Below are positions 1 to 7,402 of a stretch of 64,000 nt of DNA, in pieces. The DNA lies in contig NZ_ASJC01000001.1 in the NCBI RefSeq assembly GCF_000691145.1, positions 248,001 through 312,000 of the forward strand, given 5' to 3'. Numbering within the stretch: position 1 is the stretch's first letter; every line of letters begins with the position of its first letter. A program made the translations under genes and the position numbers. The DNA comes from Bacillus altitudinis 41KF2b. GTDB taxonomy: Bacteria > Bacillota > Bacilli > Bacillales > Bacillaceae. Below the pieces are notes generated by a model. It had not been told where the DNA came from and did not search any database. It saw only the letters and a list, made by a program, of their open reading frames with translations.

Positions 1-102
1 AAGTTCGGGTGCTTTAATCTCCTGAATACTTTCCGGCGTCTCTTTCGCTTCCATCACATTGGCTTTTACTTCATACGGAATTAAGCGAATTTCACCTTTC
101 AT
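1..102 (-). CDS. ispA: Intracellular serine protease IspA, N-terminal fragment
   Basis: Only the first 34 codons lie in the window; the gene continues beyond the left edge. The visible protein begins MKGEIRLIPYEV and reaches IKAPEL. This matches the propeptide start of the major intracellular subtilisin of Bacillus (MNGEIRLIPY in B. subtilis, from memory). IspA is a cytoplasmic subtilisin-type protease made as cells enter stationary phase; its short N-terminal propeptide blocks the active site until cleaved. The ATG at 102 follows a strong TAAGGAGGG ribosome site. The catalytic domain is not visible, so the call rests on the propeptide only. Confidence 0.8.
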   Translation of the reverse strand, partial: MKGEIRLIPYEVKANVMEAKETPESIQEIKAPEL

Positions 103-475
103 AAGAAAGCCCTCCTTATTTTGTTTTCAAAGTAGATTCAGGTTGCGTAATGTTATTGTATAAAACAAATGTTTGATCGGAAAGGGTCAATTGTAATAAT
201 TTTTCAAATAATCAAATAATTATTTATTGTGCAGTTCTCCTCATATCTTGCCGAAAGAAGTCACCTTTTGAAGAAAACTCTTAGTATCATATGAAAAAGA
301 ATGAAATGCTGCATAGTGAGCTTGCACCTGTACAGATGAAAATGGGTGAAAAGAACTAAAAAAGGCAGATCGAAAAAACAATCATATAAAGAGATAGAGG
401 ATGACAGAAAAGAAAAAGGTACATGCCATGTGCAGATGATTGTTTTTTCATTATAATGATCGAAAGAATATAGAA
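103..475. other. Intergenic region without a supported gene
   Basis: AT-rich spacer between ispA (leftward) and the membrane protein at 563 (rightward). A 77-codon open frame on the minus strand (261-494) is phenylalanine-rich, lacks a ribosome site and looks like chance. I see no convincing terminator or RNA element here. Confidence 0.5.
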
Positions 476-542
476 TGTAAAAAGTATTTGACATTTTTTA
501 AGCGGATGATATGATTGAAATGTAAAAAGTATTTGACATTTT
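476..542 (+). promoter_or_regulatory. Promoter inside a 22-bp direct repeat
   Basis: The 22-base string TGTAAAAAGTATTTGACATT plus TT occurs at 476-497 and again at 521-542, a spacing of 45 bp. The first copy gives a good SigA promoter: TTGACA at 488-493, 16-bp spacer, TATGAT at 510-515. The second copy carries TTGACA at 533-538 without an obvious -10. It drives the membrane protein/XRE pair; the repeat could also be the operator of the XRE regulator. Confidence 0.6.
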
Positions 543-562
543 GATTGGGAGGGGACTAACCG

Positions 563-865
563 TTGGATGTTGTAAAAGTTGTGTATTCAGTCATCTTATT
601 AGTGATCGGACTGTTCATTTTTATTGCGCCTATGATTCAAAAGGGTGATGAAAGAAAGAGATTTATCTACTCAAAAGCGCAATCGTATGCATTTATGGTG
701 GTCATTGGTATGCTTTTATTAGAAGTCGCACAGTCCATATTTTTAACGACCCAAGGGAACAATTCTGATAAGGGGTTTGGGATTTCTCCCATCATGTTCC
801 TAACTGTGATTTCGGTCATTTATTTAGTTACATTACTCATATACAGAAAAAAATATGGTGATTAA
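563..865 (+). CDS. Small three-helix membrane protein paired with an XRE regulator
   Basis: This 100-residue protein is unrecognised by name. It shows three hydrophobic segments (about residues 5-24, 42-62 and 75-94), with charged residues KGDERKR in the first loop and RKKYGD at the end, so it is a small integral membrane protein. The start is TTG at 563, eight bases after GGGAGGGG. Its 3' end overlaps the next gene by 11 bp, so the two are translationally coupled. Short membrane proteins followed by a tiny XRE regulator form a common arrangement in Firmicutes; the function is generally unknown. Inference: the membrane protein and regulator act as a unit. Confidence 0.7.
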   Translation: MDVVKVVYSVILLVIGLFIFIAPMIQKGDERKRFIYSKAQSYAFMVVIGMLLLEVAQSIFLTTQGNNSDKGFGISPIMFLTVISVIYLVTLLIYRKKYGD

Positions 866-1070
866 ATTGGAAAATCATATAAGAGAACTAAGGAAATCCA
901 TTAAATTATCCCAAGAAGAACTTGCTAAACGGTGTAAGGTCTCGAGACAAACCATCAATGCCATTGAAAACGATAAGTACGACCCTACTTTACAATTAGC
1001 CTTTGACATCGCCTCTGTTTTGAATACGACTGTAGATGAGCTTTTTGTCAGTCAACCTAAAAAGAAGTAA
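855..1070 (+). CDS. Small XRE-family (Cro/CI-type) transcriptional regulator
   Basis: A 71-residue protein that is almost entirely one helix-turn-helix domain: IRELRKSIKLSQEELAKRC, then VSRQTINAIENDKYDPTL, then the fifth helix ending in VDELF. This is the compact YgzD/YozG-like type, which normally binds DNA as a dimer. The start could be ATG 855, GTG 858 or TTG 867, all in frame; none has an ideal ribosome site because translation is coupled to the overlapping upstream gene. A terminator follows directly. The likely target is its own operon promoter, where a direct repeat lies at 476-542 (inference). Confidence 0.85.
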   Translation: MVIKLENHIRELRKSIKLSQEELAKRCKVSRQTINAIENDKYDPTLQLAFDIASVLNTTVDELFVSQPKKK

Positions 1071-1077
1071 GGGACCA

Positions 1078-1100
1078 GCCTCAGAAAAGAGGCTTTTTTT
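1078..1100 (+). terminator. Intrinsic terminator after the XRE gene
   Basis: Stem GCCTC (1078-1082) pairs with GAGGC (1089-1093) across a six-base loop and is followed by seven T. Confidence 0.75.
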
Positions 1101-1269
1101 GTTGATTTGTGTAATGTGAAAGGATCAGCTGAAAATAAAAATCAACCATATTACATAACAATTCCTCATTCATGAAAAATAAGATATGAAGATTGTGACT
1201 GTTCCAATGGAGAAAGGCAACATATAATAATGGAAAGACAAGCTTGCCTTTCAGATAGGAGAGATAGAG

Positions 1270-1956
1270 ATGAACAAAGGGAAGATACTCGTGGTCGAAG
1301 ATGAAAAGAAAATTGCAAGAGTGCTGTCATTAGAACTTGAATATGAAGGATATGAGGTCACAGTCCAAGATACAGGGATGAAAGGGCTCCAGGCGCTCGA
1401 GGAGGAGAGTTTTGATTTAGTGCTTCTAGATGTCATGCTTCCAGAATTAAGCGGACTTGAAGTGCTTAGAAGGGTTCGAAAGACAAATACGGCAACACCG
1501 ATCATTTTGATTACCGCAAGAGGAAGTGTTCCCGATAAGGTCAGCGGTCTTGATCTTGGGGCAAACGATTATATTACAAAACCCTTTGACATAGAAGAAT
1601 TATTAGCGCGAATTCGTGCACAGCTGAGGTTCAATCACAATGCGCAAGAGGAAAAGGAAATTGAGCTAAGTATTGCAGATTTAACGGTGAATGAGAAAAC
1701 AAGAGAAATTCAAAGAGGCGGTCAGACGCTTGAGCTGACACCGAGAGAATATGACCTGCTTGTTCATTTATTGAAACATCAACAGCAAGTGCTCACAAGA
1801 GATCAGCTTTTAACAGCTGTTTGGGGTTTTGACTATTTTGGTGACACGAACGTGGTTGATGTCTATATTCGCTATTTAAGGAAAAAAATCGATTACCCGT
1901 TTGAAAAACAATTGATTCACACAGTGAGAGGTGTGGGTTATGTGATGAAAGGATAA
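1270..1956 (+). CDS. ykoG: OmpR/PhoB-family response regulator YkoG
   Basis: The 228-residue protein has a receiver domain (residues 1-120) with acidic pocket VVEDE, phospho-acceptor Asp near residue 53 in LVLLDVMLPE, switch Thr in ILITAR and the conserved Lys in YITKPFD. A winged-helix DNA-binding domain (about 130-228) follows, with ELTPREYDLL and VDVYIRYLRKKID. The stop is four bases before ykoH, so the pair is one operon. A TATAAT at 1223-1228 lacks a good -35, which suggests activation. Direct repeats of TTTCTCAT with 11-bp spacing lie upstream of both following PepSY genes and are the best candidate binding sites. Confidence 0.9.
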   Translation: MNKGKILVVEDEKKIARVLSLELEYEGYEVTVQDTGMKGLQALEEESFDLVLLDVMLPELSGLEVLRRVRKTNTATPIILITARGSVPDKVSGLDLGANDYITKPFDIEELLARIRAQLRFNHNAQEEKEIELSIADLTVNEKTREIQRGGQTLELTPREYDLLVHLLKHQQQVLTRDQLLTAVWGFDYFGDTNVVDVYIRYLRKKIDYPFEKQLIHTVRGVGYVMKG

Positions 1957-1959
1957 AGC

Positions 1960-3309
1960 ATGAGATTAAAAAATAAGATCCAGCTTTATACATCGTTGTC
2001 CTTGTTTTTAATGGTGCTGCTGTTTCATACAGCGATTTATTTTATTTTTTCGATGACCTTGACGCAAAAAGATATGTCCAGACTGTCGGAAGTAGCTGAA
2101 AATATTGCGATTGCACTAAAGAAGTCAGAAGAAGAGGGCCTTCCATCTTCAGAGCTTCTGAAAGCGTATCTGCCTCAAAATGGTATGATCCGTGTCGTCA
2201 CAGAGAAAGGTGAATCAAAGCTGACCGTCACGAAGGAATCTACGTTTAGCTCACTTCCTTTTACATACGAATCTGGTCAGACAGCAGAAATTCAAGAATA
2301 CAATAAGCAGTTGATTGCGTTTGCGGCTATCCCTGTCATTTGGACAAATGGGGACATTGTGTCGCTGCAAGTATATGAAGAAATTGAAAATACAGAAGAG
2401 AACTTGGCGTTATTAAAAATGATTTTAATCACTACTGGCGTTTTGTTTATTGTGCTTTCTTATTTTGCAGGCCACATTTTAACGAAACAAATTGTCCGCC
2501 CAATTAGTAGAATGACCAATACGATGAAAGCAAGTATGAGAGAAAAGGCATTTAAACGAATTGAATTAACAGGCGATTCAAAGGATGAACTGTATCAAAT
2601 GGGTCAAACCTTTAATGAAATGGCTGAAATTCTCGAGAAACATTATGAAAAAGAGCAGCAATTTTTACACGATGCTTCTCATGAATTGAAAACACCCATT
2701 ACCGTCATCATGAGCTATAGCAATTTACTAAAACGCTGGGGGCAAAGCCGGCCAGAGGTCGTAGAAGAATCCTCTCAAGCCATTCATGATGAGGCGAAAA
2801 AAATGAAAAGGCTGACAGATCAACTACTCACACTGGCGAAAAATGGGCAACCGCTTTACTTGGACATGAAGCCGGTTGATCTTGGTCAATTGTGCAGCCA
2901 AGTCGGCCATACACTTGAAGTGGCAACCAATCGAACCATCCTTACTCATGTACAAACAGATCAGCCTGTGATTGCTGAAGCAGACGAAGAGAAGATCAAA
3001 CAGCTTTTGACCATCTTGATTGATAATGCGGTTAAATATAGTGCAGAGCCAGTTGATGTGAACTGCGGACGATCAGGAGAGAAACCGTTTATTTCGGTTG
3101 TTGACAAAGGAATTGGCATAAAAGAAGAGGATCTGCCGAAAATCTTTGACCGCTTTTTCCGTGTGGATGAAGCGAGAAACAGTGAGACGGGCGGAACTGG
3201 GCTTGGCCTGTCAATTGCGAAGCAAATTGCTGAAGAGCATGGGGCTGAGCTAAAGGTAGACAGCCGTATCGGTGAAGGAACCGTGATGACCATTCTTTTT
3301 CAGAAATAA
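1960..3309 (+). CDS. ykoH: Sensor histidine kinase YkoH
   Basis: A membrane kinase of 449 residues. It has a TM segment near residues 9-32, an extracellular sensor region to about 150, and a second TM near 152-172. A HAMP linker follows (RPISRMTNTMK), then the HisKA box with phospho-accepting His near residue 240 (DASHELKTPIT). The HATPase domain carries the N box (LIDNAVKYS), G1 (VDKGIGI) and G2 (GGTGLGLS). It phosphorylates YkoG. The signal is unknown; PepSY proteins encoded directly downstream suggest an envelope signal (inference). The start ATG at 1960 follows ykoG closely, consistent with coupling. Confidence 0.9.
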   Translation: MRLKNKIQLYTSLSLFLMVLLFHTAIYFIFSMTLTQKDMSRLSEVAENIAIALKKSEEEGLPSSELLKAYLPQNGMIRVVTEKGESKLTVTKESTFSSLPFTYESGQTAEIQEYNKQLIAFAAIPVIWTNGDIVSLQVYEEIENTEENLALLKMILITTGVLFIVLSYFAGHILTKQIVRPISRMTNTMKASMREKAFKRIELTGDSKDELYQMGQTFNEMAEILEKHYEKEQQFLHDASHELKTPITVIMSYSNLLKRWGQSRPEVVEESSQAIHDEAKKMKRLTDQLLTLAKNGQPLYLDMKPVDLGQLCSQVGHTLEVATNRTILTHVQTDQPVIAEADEEKIKQLLTILIDNAVKYSAEPVDVNCGRSGEKPFISVVDKGIGIKEEDLPKIFDRFFRVDEARNSETGGTGLGLSIAKQIAEEHGAELKVDSRIGEGTVMTILFQK

Positions 3310-3317
3310 GTAGGTCT

Positions 3318-3350
3318 TTTCTCATCAATTTCTCATTTCCTCCTTATAAA
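3318..3350 (+). promoter_or_regulatory. Probable YkoG operator and promoter upstream of ykoI
   Basis: TTTCTCAT occurs at 3318-3325 and again at 3329-3336, an exact 11-bp period as expected for a tandem OmpR-family dimer. A TATAAA -10 begins eight bases later (3345) and there is no SigA-like -35. The same octamer pair recurs at 4070-4088. Confidence 0.6.
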
Positions 3351-3375
3351 ATAGGAAATAGGAAGGAGGCGCTGC

Positions 3376-4065
3376 ATGTCTAAAAAAATGAAAATGCTGC
3401 TTACGCTCGCAGGGTGTCTTTTCATTCTTGTGGCCTTTGCAATGCTCATGATTCAAACCATTGACCAAAAAATATTAAGCGAAGCAGACATTAAAAAAAT
3501 CATCGCAAAAGACTACAATGGAAACATCACAAATATTGAGCTGATCAATCATAAACAGGACTATACATTGACGCTTGAAAATTCAAATGGCATCTATCAA
3601 ATCATTGCATCTTCCTCAAGCGGTCAAATGAAAGAGATGAAACAGTTAAAGAGCTATCAAAAACCAAATGAGAAAAATGCCGAACTCCAAGCAGAAGAAG
3701 TGGCAGTGAAAAAAGTGAAGGGTACCGTGATTCAAAAGAAAGAAAAATCGGATCGCTTTATCTTTACGATTCAATCAAAAAAAGAACTGTATCAAGTGGA
3801 TGTTGAGAAAGACACGTTCAAGGTGATTGAAGCAGAAAAGAAAAAGCCAACCTCTAAAGAAAAGAAGCTGACAAAAATAACAGTAGAAGAAGCCATTCAG
3901 ATTGCCGTAAAAGAAGTGGGCGGCACAGTGGATGATGCAGATCTTGAAACTTTTAGCGGAATGCTCGTGTTTGAGGTAGAGCTCGATTTGCCGGATGGAA
4001 GAGAGGCAGAGGTATTAGTGAATGCCTATACAGGAGATATTGAAGGGATTACGTACGAAAACTAA
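3376..4065 (+). CDS. ykoI: Membrane-anchored PepSY-domain protein (YkoI-like)
   Basis: A 229-residue protein with one N-terminal membrane anchor (about residues 7-27) and an extracytoplasmic region. The C-terminal part is a PepSY domain, seen in KITVEEAIQIAVKEVGGTV and in FEVELDLPDGREAEVLVNAYTGDI. A weaker repeat lies near residues 90-155, and a lysine-rich linker separates the two. PepSY domains are thought to bind or inhibit peptidases or sense envelope state; no enzymatic residues are expected. The start ATG follows GGAAGGAGG. It has its own promoter with the likely YkoG operator. The symbol is assigned from gene order after ykoH. Confidence 0.75.
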   Translation: MSKKMKMLLTLAGCLFILVAFAMLMIQTIDQKILSEADIKKIIAKDYNGNITNIELINHKQDYTLTLENSNGIYQIIASSSSGQMKEMKQLKSYQKPNEKNAELQAEEVAVKKVKGTVIQKKEKSDRFIFTIQSKKELYQVDVEKDTFKVIEAEKKKPTSKEKKLTKITVEEAIQIAVKEVGGTVDDADLETFSGMLVFEVELDLPDGREAEVLVNAYTGDIEGITYEN

Positions 4066-4069
4066 TCAT

Positions 4070-4110
4070 TTTCTCATAATTTTCTCATGTTCCTTTCCTT
4101 CCTTTATCAT
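4070..4110 (+). promoter_or_regulatory. Probable YkoG operator and promoter upstream of ykoJ
   Basis: TTTCTCAT at 4070-4077 and at 4081-4088, again with an 11-bp period. A candidate -10 TATCAT lies at 4105-4110. This -10 falls in an inverted repeat (CCTTT at 4101, AAAGG after AAGAT near 4126), which may form a hairpin in the 5' end of the transcript. Confidence 0.55.
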
Positions 4111-4158
4111 CTTGTTTTTTTAAGATAAAGGAGAAATCAAACAGAGGAGGAGTTAAAC

Positions 4159-4677
4159 ATGATAAAAAAAGTACTAGTAGCTACAGCATTCACAGGAGCC
4201 CTTGTCGCAGGTGGTTTCACCCTTCAAGCGCAAAATACCAATCAAACGGCAAATGCCGAACAAGTGGTGCAAAAGAAATCTTCATTTGTCTCAAAGAAAC
4301 AGGCTGAAAAAGCAGCATTAAAAGTTGTGAAAGGCTATGTAGATGATGTAGATCTTGAGCGTAAAAAAGGAAAATGGGTATATGAGGTCGAGATTAAAAA
4401 AGGCGGCTTTGAATATAAAGTATATGTCGATGCCAAAACAGGCAAAGCGCTCAATGATCCAGTCAAAGAAAAGAAACAAAATGTAAAAATCACCAAAAAA
4501 CAGGCTGAACAAATTGCCCTTGCAAAAGTAAAAGGAACAGTCACAGATTCAGAATTAGATAAAGAAAATGGTGTGTACTTGTATGAAATTGAAATTACGA
4601 CACCAAGCGGCGAAGAAGTTGATTTTGAGATTTCCGCTAAAACAGGCAAAATCCTCAAGCAAGAATGGGACGATTAA
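4159..4677 (+). CDS. ykoJ: Secreted two-domain PepSY protein (YkoJ-like)
   Basis: A 172-residue exported protein. A signal peptide of about 33 residues (KK, hydrophobic core, ending near ANAEQ) is followed by two tandem PepSY repeats. The first begins VSKKQAEKAALKVVKGYV and the second ITKKQAEQIALAKVKGTV; each ends in a YVDAKTGK or ISAKTGK hairpin. No lipobox Cys is present, so it is either secreted or retained at the membrane by an uncleaved signal. It follows a strong GAGGAGG ribosome site. With ykoI it forms the presumed YkoG regulon. The symbol follows gene order and length. Confidence 0.75.
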   Translation: MIKKVLVATAFTGALVAGGFTLQAQNTNQTANAEQVVQKKSSFVSKKQAEKAALKVVKGYVDDVDLERKKGKWVYEVEIKKGGFEYKVYVDAKTGKALNDPVKEKKQNVKITKKQAEQIALAKVKGTVTDSELDKENGVYLYEIEITTPSGEEVDFEISAKTGKILKQEWDD

Positions 4678-4688
4678 GGTATAAATGA

Positions 4689-4717
4689 ACCTTACACTTT
4701 TATGTGTAAGGTTTTTT
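4689..4717 (+). terminator. Intrinsic terminator after ykoJ
   Basis: Perfect 9-bp stem ACCTTACAC (4689-4697) with GTGTAAGGT (4704-4712), six-base loop, T tract to 4717. Confidence 0.85.
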
Positions 4718-4753
4718 CATTGGGACAAACTACTTGAAAGGAGGCGAGAGAAT

Positions 4754-4897
4754 ATGATGAAGAAAAAAGAAGAAGAACAGACGATGGATCGTGCGGAATA
4801 TGTTCCCCATCCTGATGGAGAAGGATATGCTTTGTTTTTGCATGATTCCTTTCATCTCCTCTCCCAAGAGGATATGAATCAGCCGGAAGAAGAATAA
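4754..4897 (+). CDS. Small acidic hypothetical protein (47 aa)
   Basis: The ATG at 4754 is preceded by AAAGGAGGCG at ideal distance, so the longer open frame from 4685 is not used. The product starts MMKKKEEEQTMDR and is highly charged. It contains a short central segment EGYALFLHDSFHLLSQED and ends QPEEE. No signal peptide, membrane segment or known domain is seen. The gene sits between two terminators, so it is its own short transcription unit. Function unknown. Confidence 0.6.
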   Translation: MMKKKEEEQTMDRAEYVPHPDGEGYALFLHDSFHLLSQEDMNQPEEE

Positions 4898-4907
4898 AAG
4901 ACATGAA

Positions 4908-4942
4908 AGGGCGATGGTCAACTTGTCGATCGCTCTTTTTTT
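4908..4942 (+). terminator. Intrinsic terminator after the small acidic ORF
   Basis: Stem GGGCGAT pairs with ATCGCTC (one G-T pair), followed by seven T ending near 4942. Confidence 0.7.
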
Positions 4943-4984
4943 GAAAAGAAAGCGAATACATCAGGAAACTTGGCATCTTGCTTA

Positions 4985-5013
4985 TTGACATCATTGCGCT
5001 TTTTCTGTAATCT
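4985..5013 (+). promoter_or_regulatory. SigA promoter of the M-box/mgtE transcript
   Basis: TTGACA (4985-4990), 17-bp spacer, TAATCT (5008-5013) with an upstream TG. It lies about 20 bp before the riboswitch. Confidence 0.7.
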
Positions 5014-5033
5014 CAGTGTGTCAACAATATGAG

Positions 5034-5246
5034 ACTTCGTTAGGTGAGGCTCCTGTATGGAGATACGCTGCTGCCCAAAAATGTCCAAAGACGCCAATGG
5101 GTCAACAGGAATCATCGACATAAGGTGATTTTTAATGCAGCTGGATGAATCCTATGCCATACAGTGCTAAAGCTCTACGATTGAAGGAGCAAGTGTTTAT
5201 TTGTCATGCTTACAAAGCGCCTTCATTCGATTGAAGGTGCTTTTTT
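5034..5246 (+). ncRNA. M-box magnesium riboswitch with terminator
   Basis: The leader upstream of mgtE carries the conserved M-box core: CTTCGTTAGGTGAGGCTCCT near 5035-5054, GCTGCTGCCCAAAAATGTCC near 5067-5086, GACGCCAATGGGTCAACAGG near 5090-5109, and TGCAGCTGGATGAAT near 5136. The expression platform is a strong terminator, GCGCCTTCA (5217-5225) with TGAAGGTGC (5232-5240) and six T. The segment GATTGAAGGAGC near 5180 can compete for the terminator arm. Known behaviour: high Mg folds the aptamer and ends transcription before mgtE. Confidence 0.93.
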
Positions 5247-5267
5247 ATGAGAAAAGGAGGTGTGGGG

Positions 5268-5360
5268 ATGGATCATCCCGATTCGAGACACATAGAGAGT
5301 ATGTCAAAAGATCAGATTGACGCATCAGATAGAGGAGATCCTGACCCCCGCACAATCTAA
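5268..5360 (+). CDS. Candidate leader peptide between M-box and mgtE (30 aa)
   Basis: ATG at 5268 lies seven bases after a perfect AGGAGG. It opens a 30-codon frame beginning MDHPDSRHIESMSKDQ and ending GDPDPRTI, stopping at 5360, 39 bases before mgtE. It is very polar and proline/aspartate rich near its end. It has no membrane segment and I do not recognise it. Its last codons overlap an inverted repeat (5333-5378) that ends just before the mgtE ribosome site. It may therefore be a regulatory upstream ORF rather than a functional protein (inference). Whether it is conserved is unknown. Confidence 0.5.
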   Translation: MDHPDSRHIESMSKDQIDASDRGDPDPRTI

Positions 5361-5378
5361 GGGATTCGGGTATCTCCT
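5333..5378 (+). promoter_or_regulatory. Hairpin spanning the upstream ORF stop, before mgtE
   Basis: AGGAGAT (5333-5339) and ACCC (5344-5347) pair with GGGT (5368-5371) and ATCTCCT (5372-5378), leaving CCTG as a bulge. The right arm ends about 7 bp before the GGGGAGG ribosome site of mgtE. Ribosomes translating the upstream ORF would open it. Confidence 0.45.
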
Positions 5379-5399
5379 GATTTTGGGGAGGTAACAGCG

Positions 5400-6758
5400 A
5401 TGATACAGAACATTACGTACGATGAACTCATTTTACGCATCATTATTTTACTAAGAGATGGAAAACGTAAAGAATTTAAAAACATTATGGAAGAACTTCA
5501 GCCTTATGATATGGCCTACTTATTCAAGGAGCTTCCAGAAAAACACCGCGGCCGCTTTCTCAGCTTTTTAACAGTCGATGACGTGACGGAAATGATGGGT
5601 GAACTGGAGCGGGAATATCAAGAGATTGTTCTTGAAAAAGTAGGGAAAGACAAAGCCACCTTCGTCACAAACAAAATGGATAACGATGATCTAGCCAACT
5701 TGTTTGATGAGATGGAGGATGAGCTGAAGGATCAGCTTTTATCTAACATGGAAGCAGAGGAATCCAAAGCCGTCCAGCTTCTCATGAATTATCCTGCTGA
5801 GACAGCAGGTCGGATCATGACCAATCGGTACGTTTGGATTCCGCAGCATTATACGGTTCAGGATGCCGTGGTGAAGCTGAAAAGCTTTGCTGAAATTGCC
5901 GAATCGATCAACTACTTATATGTCATAAATGATCAAAAACAGCTTGTAGGGGTACTCTCATACAGGGATCTTATTTTAGGTGAGCCAGATGAAAAAGTGC
6001 AGGATCTTATGTTTACAAGAGTCATTGCCGTTGGTGCCTTTCAAGACCAGGAAGAAATCGCAAAGCTCATTGAACGATATGATTTCCTTGCCATACCTGT
6101 TGTAGAAGAGAACAATGTCCTAGTCGGAATTGTGACAGTCGATGATATCATTGATGTTGTGATTCAAGAGGCAGGAGAAGACTATGAAAAGTTTGCTGCC
6201 TCTGGTAAAGATATCACGTTCGACACACCGGCATTTGTGGCGGCATACCGCCGTCTTCCGTGGCTTATTTTACTCTTATTCATTGGGCTGATTTCAGGCA
6301 GTATCTTGAATTATTTTGAAGATACTTTGCAACAAGTCGTTGCTTTAGCGTTCTTCATGCCGATGATTGCAGGTATGACAGGGAATACAGGGACACAGTC
6401 TCTAGCGGTTGTCATTAGAGGATTGTCAAAAGAAGAATTAACGAAAAAAACCATTATGCGCTTGATTTTCAGAGAGCTGAGAACAAGTATTTATATTGGG
6501 ATTGTTTGTTCAATCATTATTACGGTCGTTGCCATGGTATGGCAGGGCAATATGATTTTAGGTTTTGTTGTTGGTTCCTCGCTTCTTGCAACACTGATTA
6601 TTGGGACAATGGCAGGTACGGTCGTGCCGATTATTTTACACAGATTAAACGTGGACCCAGCCATTGCATCTGGACCACTGATCACAACATTGAATGATAT
6701 TTTATCCTTACTCATCTATTTTGGAATTGCAACAGCATTTCTTCATACACTGATGTAG
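5400..6758 (+). CDS. mgtE: Magnesium transporter MgtE
   Basis: A 452-residue channel-type Mg importer. The N-terminal MgtE N domain spans about residues 1-130. Two CBS domains (about 135-255) include YLYVINDQKQLVGVLSYRD and VGIVTVDDIIDVV. Five TM helices (about 280-450) contain the pore signature GMTGNTGTQS and the conserved NDILSLLIYF region. The cytosolic domain senses Mg and closes the pore when Mg is plentiful. Expression is set by the M-box upstream. The start ATG at 5400 has a GGGGAGG site. It is monocistronic, with a strong terminator after it. Confidence 0.97.
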   Translation: MIQNITYDELILRIIILLRDGKRKEFKNIMEELQPYDMAYLFKELPEKHRGRFLSFLTVDDVTEMMGELEREYQEIVLEKVGKDKATFVTNKMDNDDLANLFDEMEDELKDQLLSNMEAEESKAVQLLMNYPAETAGRIMTNRYVWIPQHYTVQDAVVKLKSFAEIAESINYLYVINDQKQLVGVLSYRDLILGEPDEKVQDLMFTRVIAVGAFQDQEEIAKLIERYDFLAIPVVEENNVLVGIVTVDDIIDVVIQEAGEDYEKFAASGKDITFDTPAFVAAYRRLPWLILLLFIGLISGSILNYFEDTLQQVVALAFFMPMIAGMTGNTGTQSLAVVIRGLSKEELTKKTIMRLIFRELRTSIYIGIVCSIIITVVAMVWQGNMILGFVVGSSLLATLIIGTMAGTVVPIILHRLNVDPAIASGPLITTLNDILSLLIYFGIATAFLHTLM

Positions 6759-6760
6759 TC

Positions 6761-6797
6761 AAAAGACTGTAAAATGTAACGTTTTACAGTCTTTTTT
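6761..6797 (+). terminator. Intrinsic terminator after mgtE
   Basis: 14-bp stem beginning AAAAGACTGTAAAA at 6761, loop of about seven bases, and the matching arm ending in six T. Confidence 0.9.
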
Positions 6798-6859
6798 GAA
6801 TAAAGATTGCATATAGCGCTTCCATCCTTTACATTTTAAGGAGAAGGTGGGAGAGAAAA

Positions 6860-7258
6860 ATGAAGAAGTTTTTATTCATTTTCATGTGCATTGTTTTGCT
6901 AAGTGCATGTTCAAGAGAAGACGAGGGGAAAGACAGAAGACTTGTGGCATCAGAGCATATGCTTGAAGCAATAACTGAAGGAAATAAACGAAAAATGGAC
7001 AATGTCTATGTCGAAGGCGCAGTCCCAAGCCCAAGTGACATTCTTAAATCGAAAAAGGAATGGGGAATTGAGACGCTTTCTTATGAAGATTTTCAATTGG
7101 AAGAAGCCAGCATCCATGTCTTTCATGCAAATTATAAAGATGCAAACACTGGAGAAAAAAAGGCGCTTGCCTTTCGGGTGAAAGAAGATCCTGAAAAAGG
7201 CGGCGTACGAATTGACTTTGTAGGGGTTGTTGAAGGAACTGATGCTTCATCTAAATAA
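6860..7258 (+). CDS. Putative lipoprotein of unknown function
   Basis: A 132-residue protein with a lipoprotein signal peptide: MKKFLFIF, hydrophobic core, then lipobox LSAC with the lipidated Cys at residue 17. The mature part is charged and soluble. It shows a pattern of helix (residues 28-50, SEHMLEAITEGNKRKMDN) and beta strands (FHANYK, ALAFRVKED, VRIDFVGVVE), like small DUF4878-type or NTF2-like lipoproteins. I do not recognise a family. Its ribosome site (AAGGAGAAGG) is good and a terminator follows, so it is monocistronic. In B. subtilis this position after mgtE is not occupied by a gene I recall. Confidence 0.7.
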   Translation: MKKFLFIFMCIVLLSACSREDEGKDRRLVASEHMLEAITEGNKRKMDNVYVEGAVPSPSDILKSKKEWGIETLSYEDFQLEEASIHVFHANYKDANTGEKKALAFRVKEDPEKGGVRIDFVGVVEGTDASSK

Positions 7259-7313
7259 AAAGAATCGTTCATATGCTTTATGATCAGTCAGGCATAAGTT
7301 GAGATGATGTAAA

Positions 7314-7360
7314 AGGATAGAAGAGCTGAAAGAATGTCGCTCTATCTATCCTCTTTTTTT
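7314..7360 (+). terminator. Intrinsic terminator after the lipoprotein gene
   Basis: AGGATAGA and AGAGC pair with GCTCT and TATCCT around a loop, followed by seven T (7354-7360). Confidence 0.75.
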
Positions 7361-7402
7361 ATCACACATGATCTTATTTATGAAACAATGATCTGTCTCA
7401 GA

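Noticed and set aside
261-494. 77-codon ORF on the minus strand near the left edge
   Set aside because: Phenylalanine-rich translation of AT-rich DNA, no ribosome site, overlaps a good promoter on the other strand.
4918-5121. 67-codon ORF on the minus strand
   Set aside because: It lies antisense over the M-box aptamer, has no ribosome site, and the conserved RNA explains the sequence.
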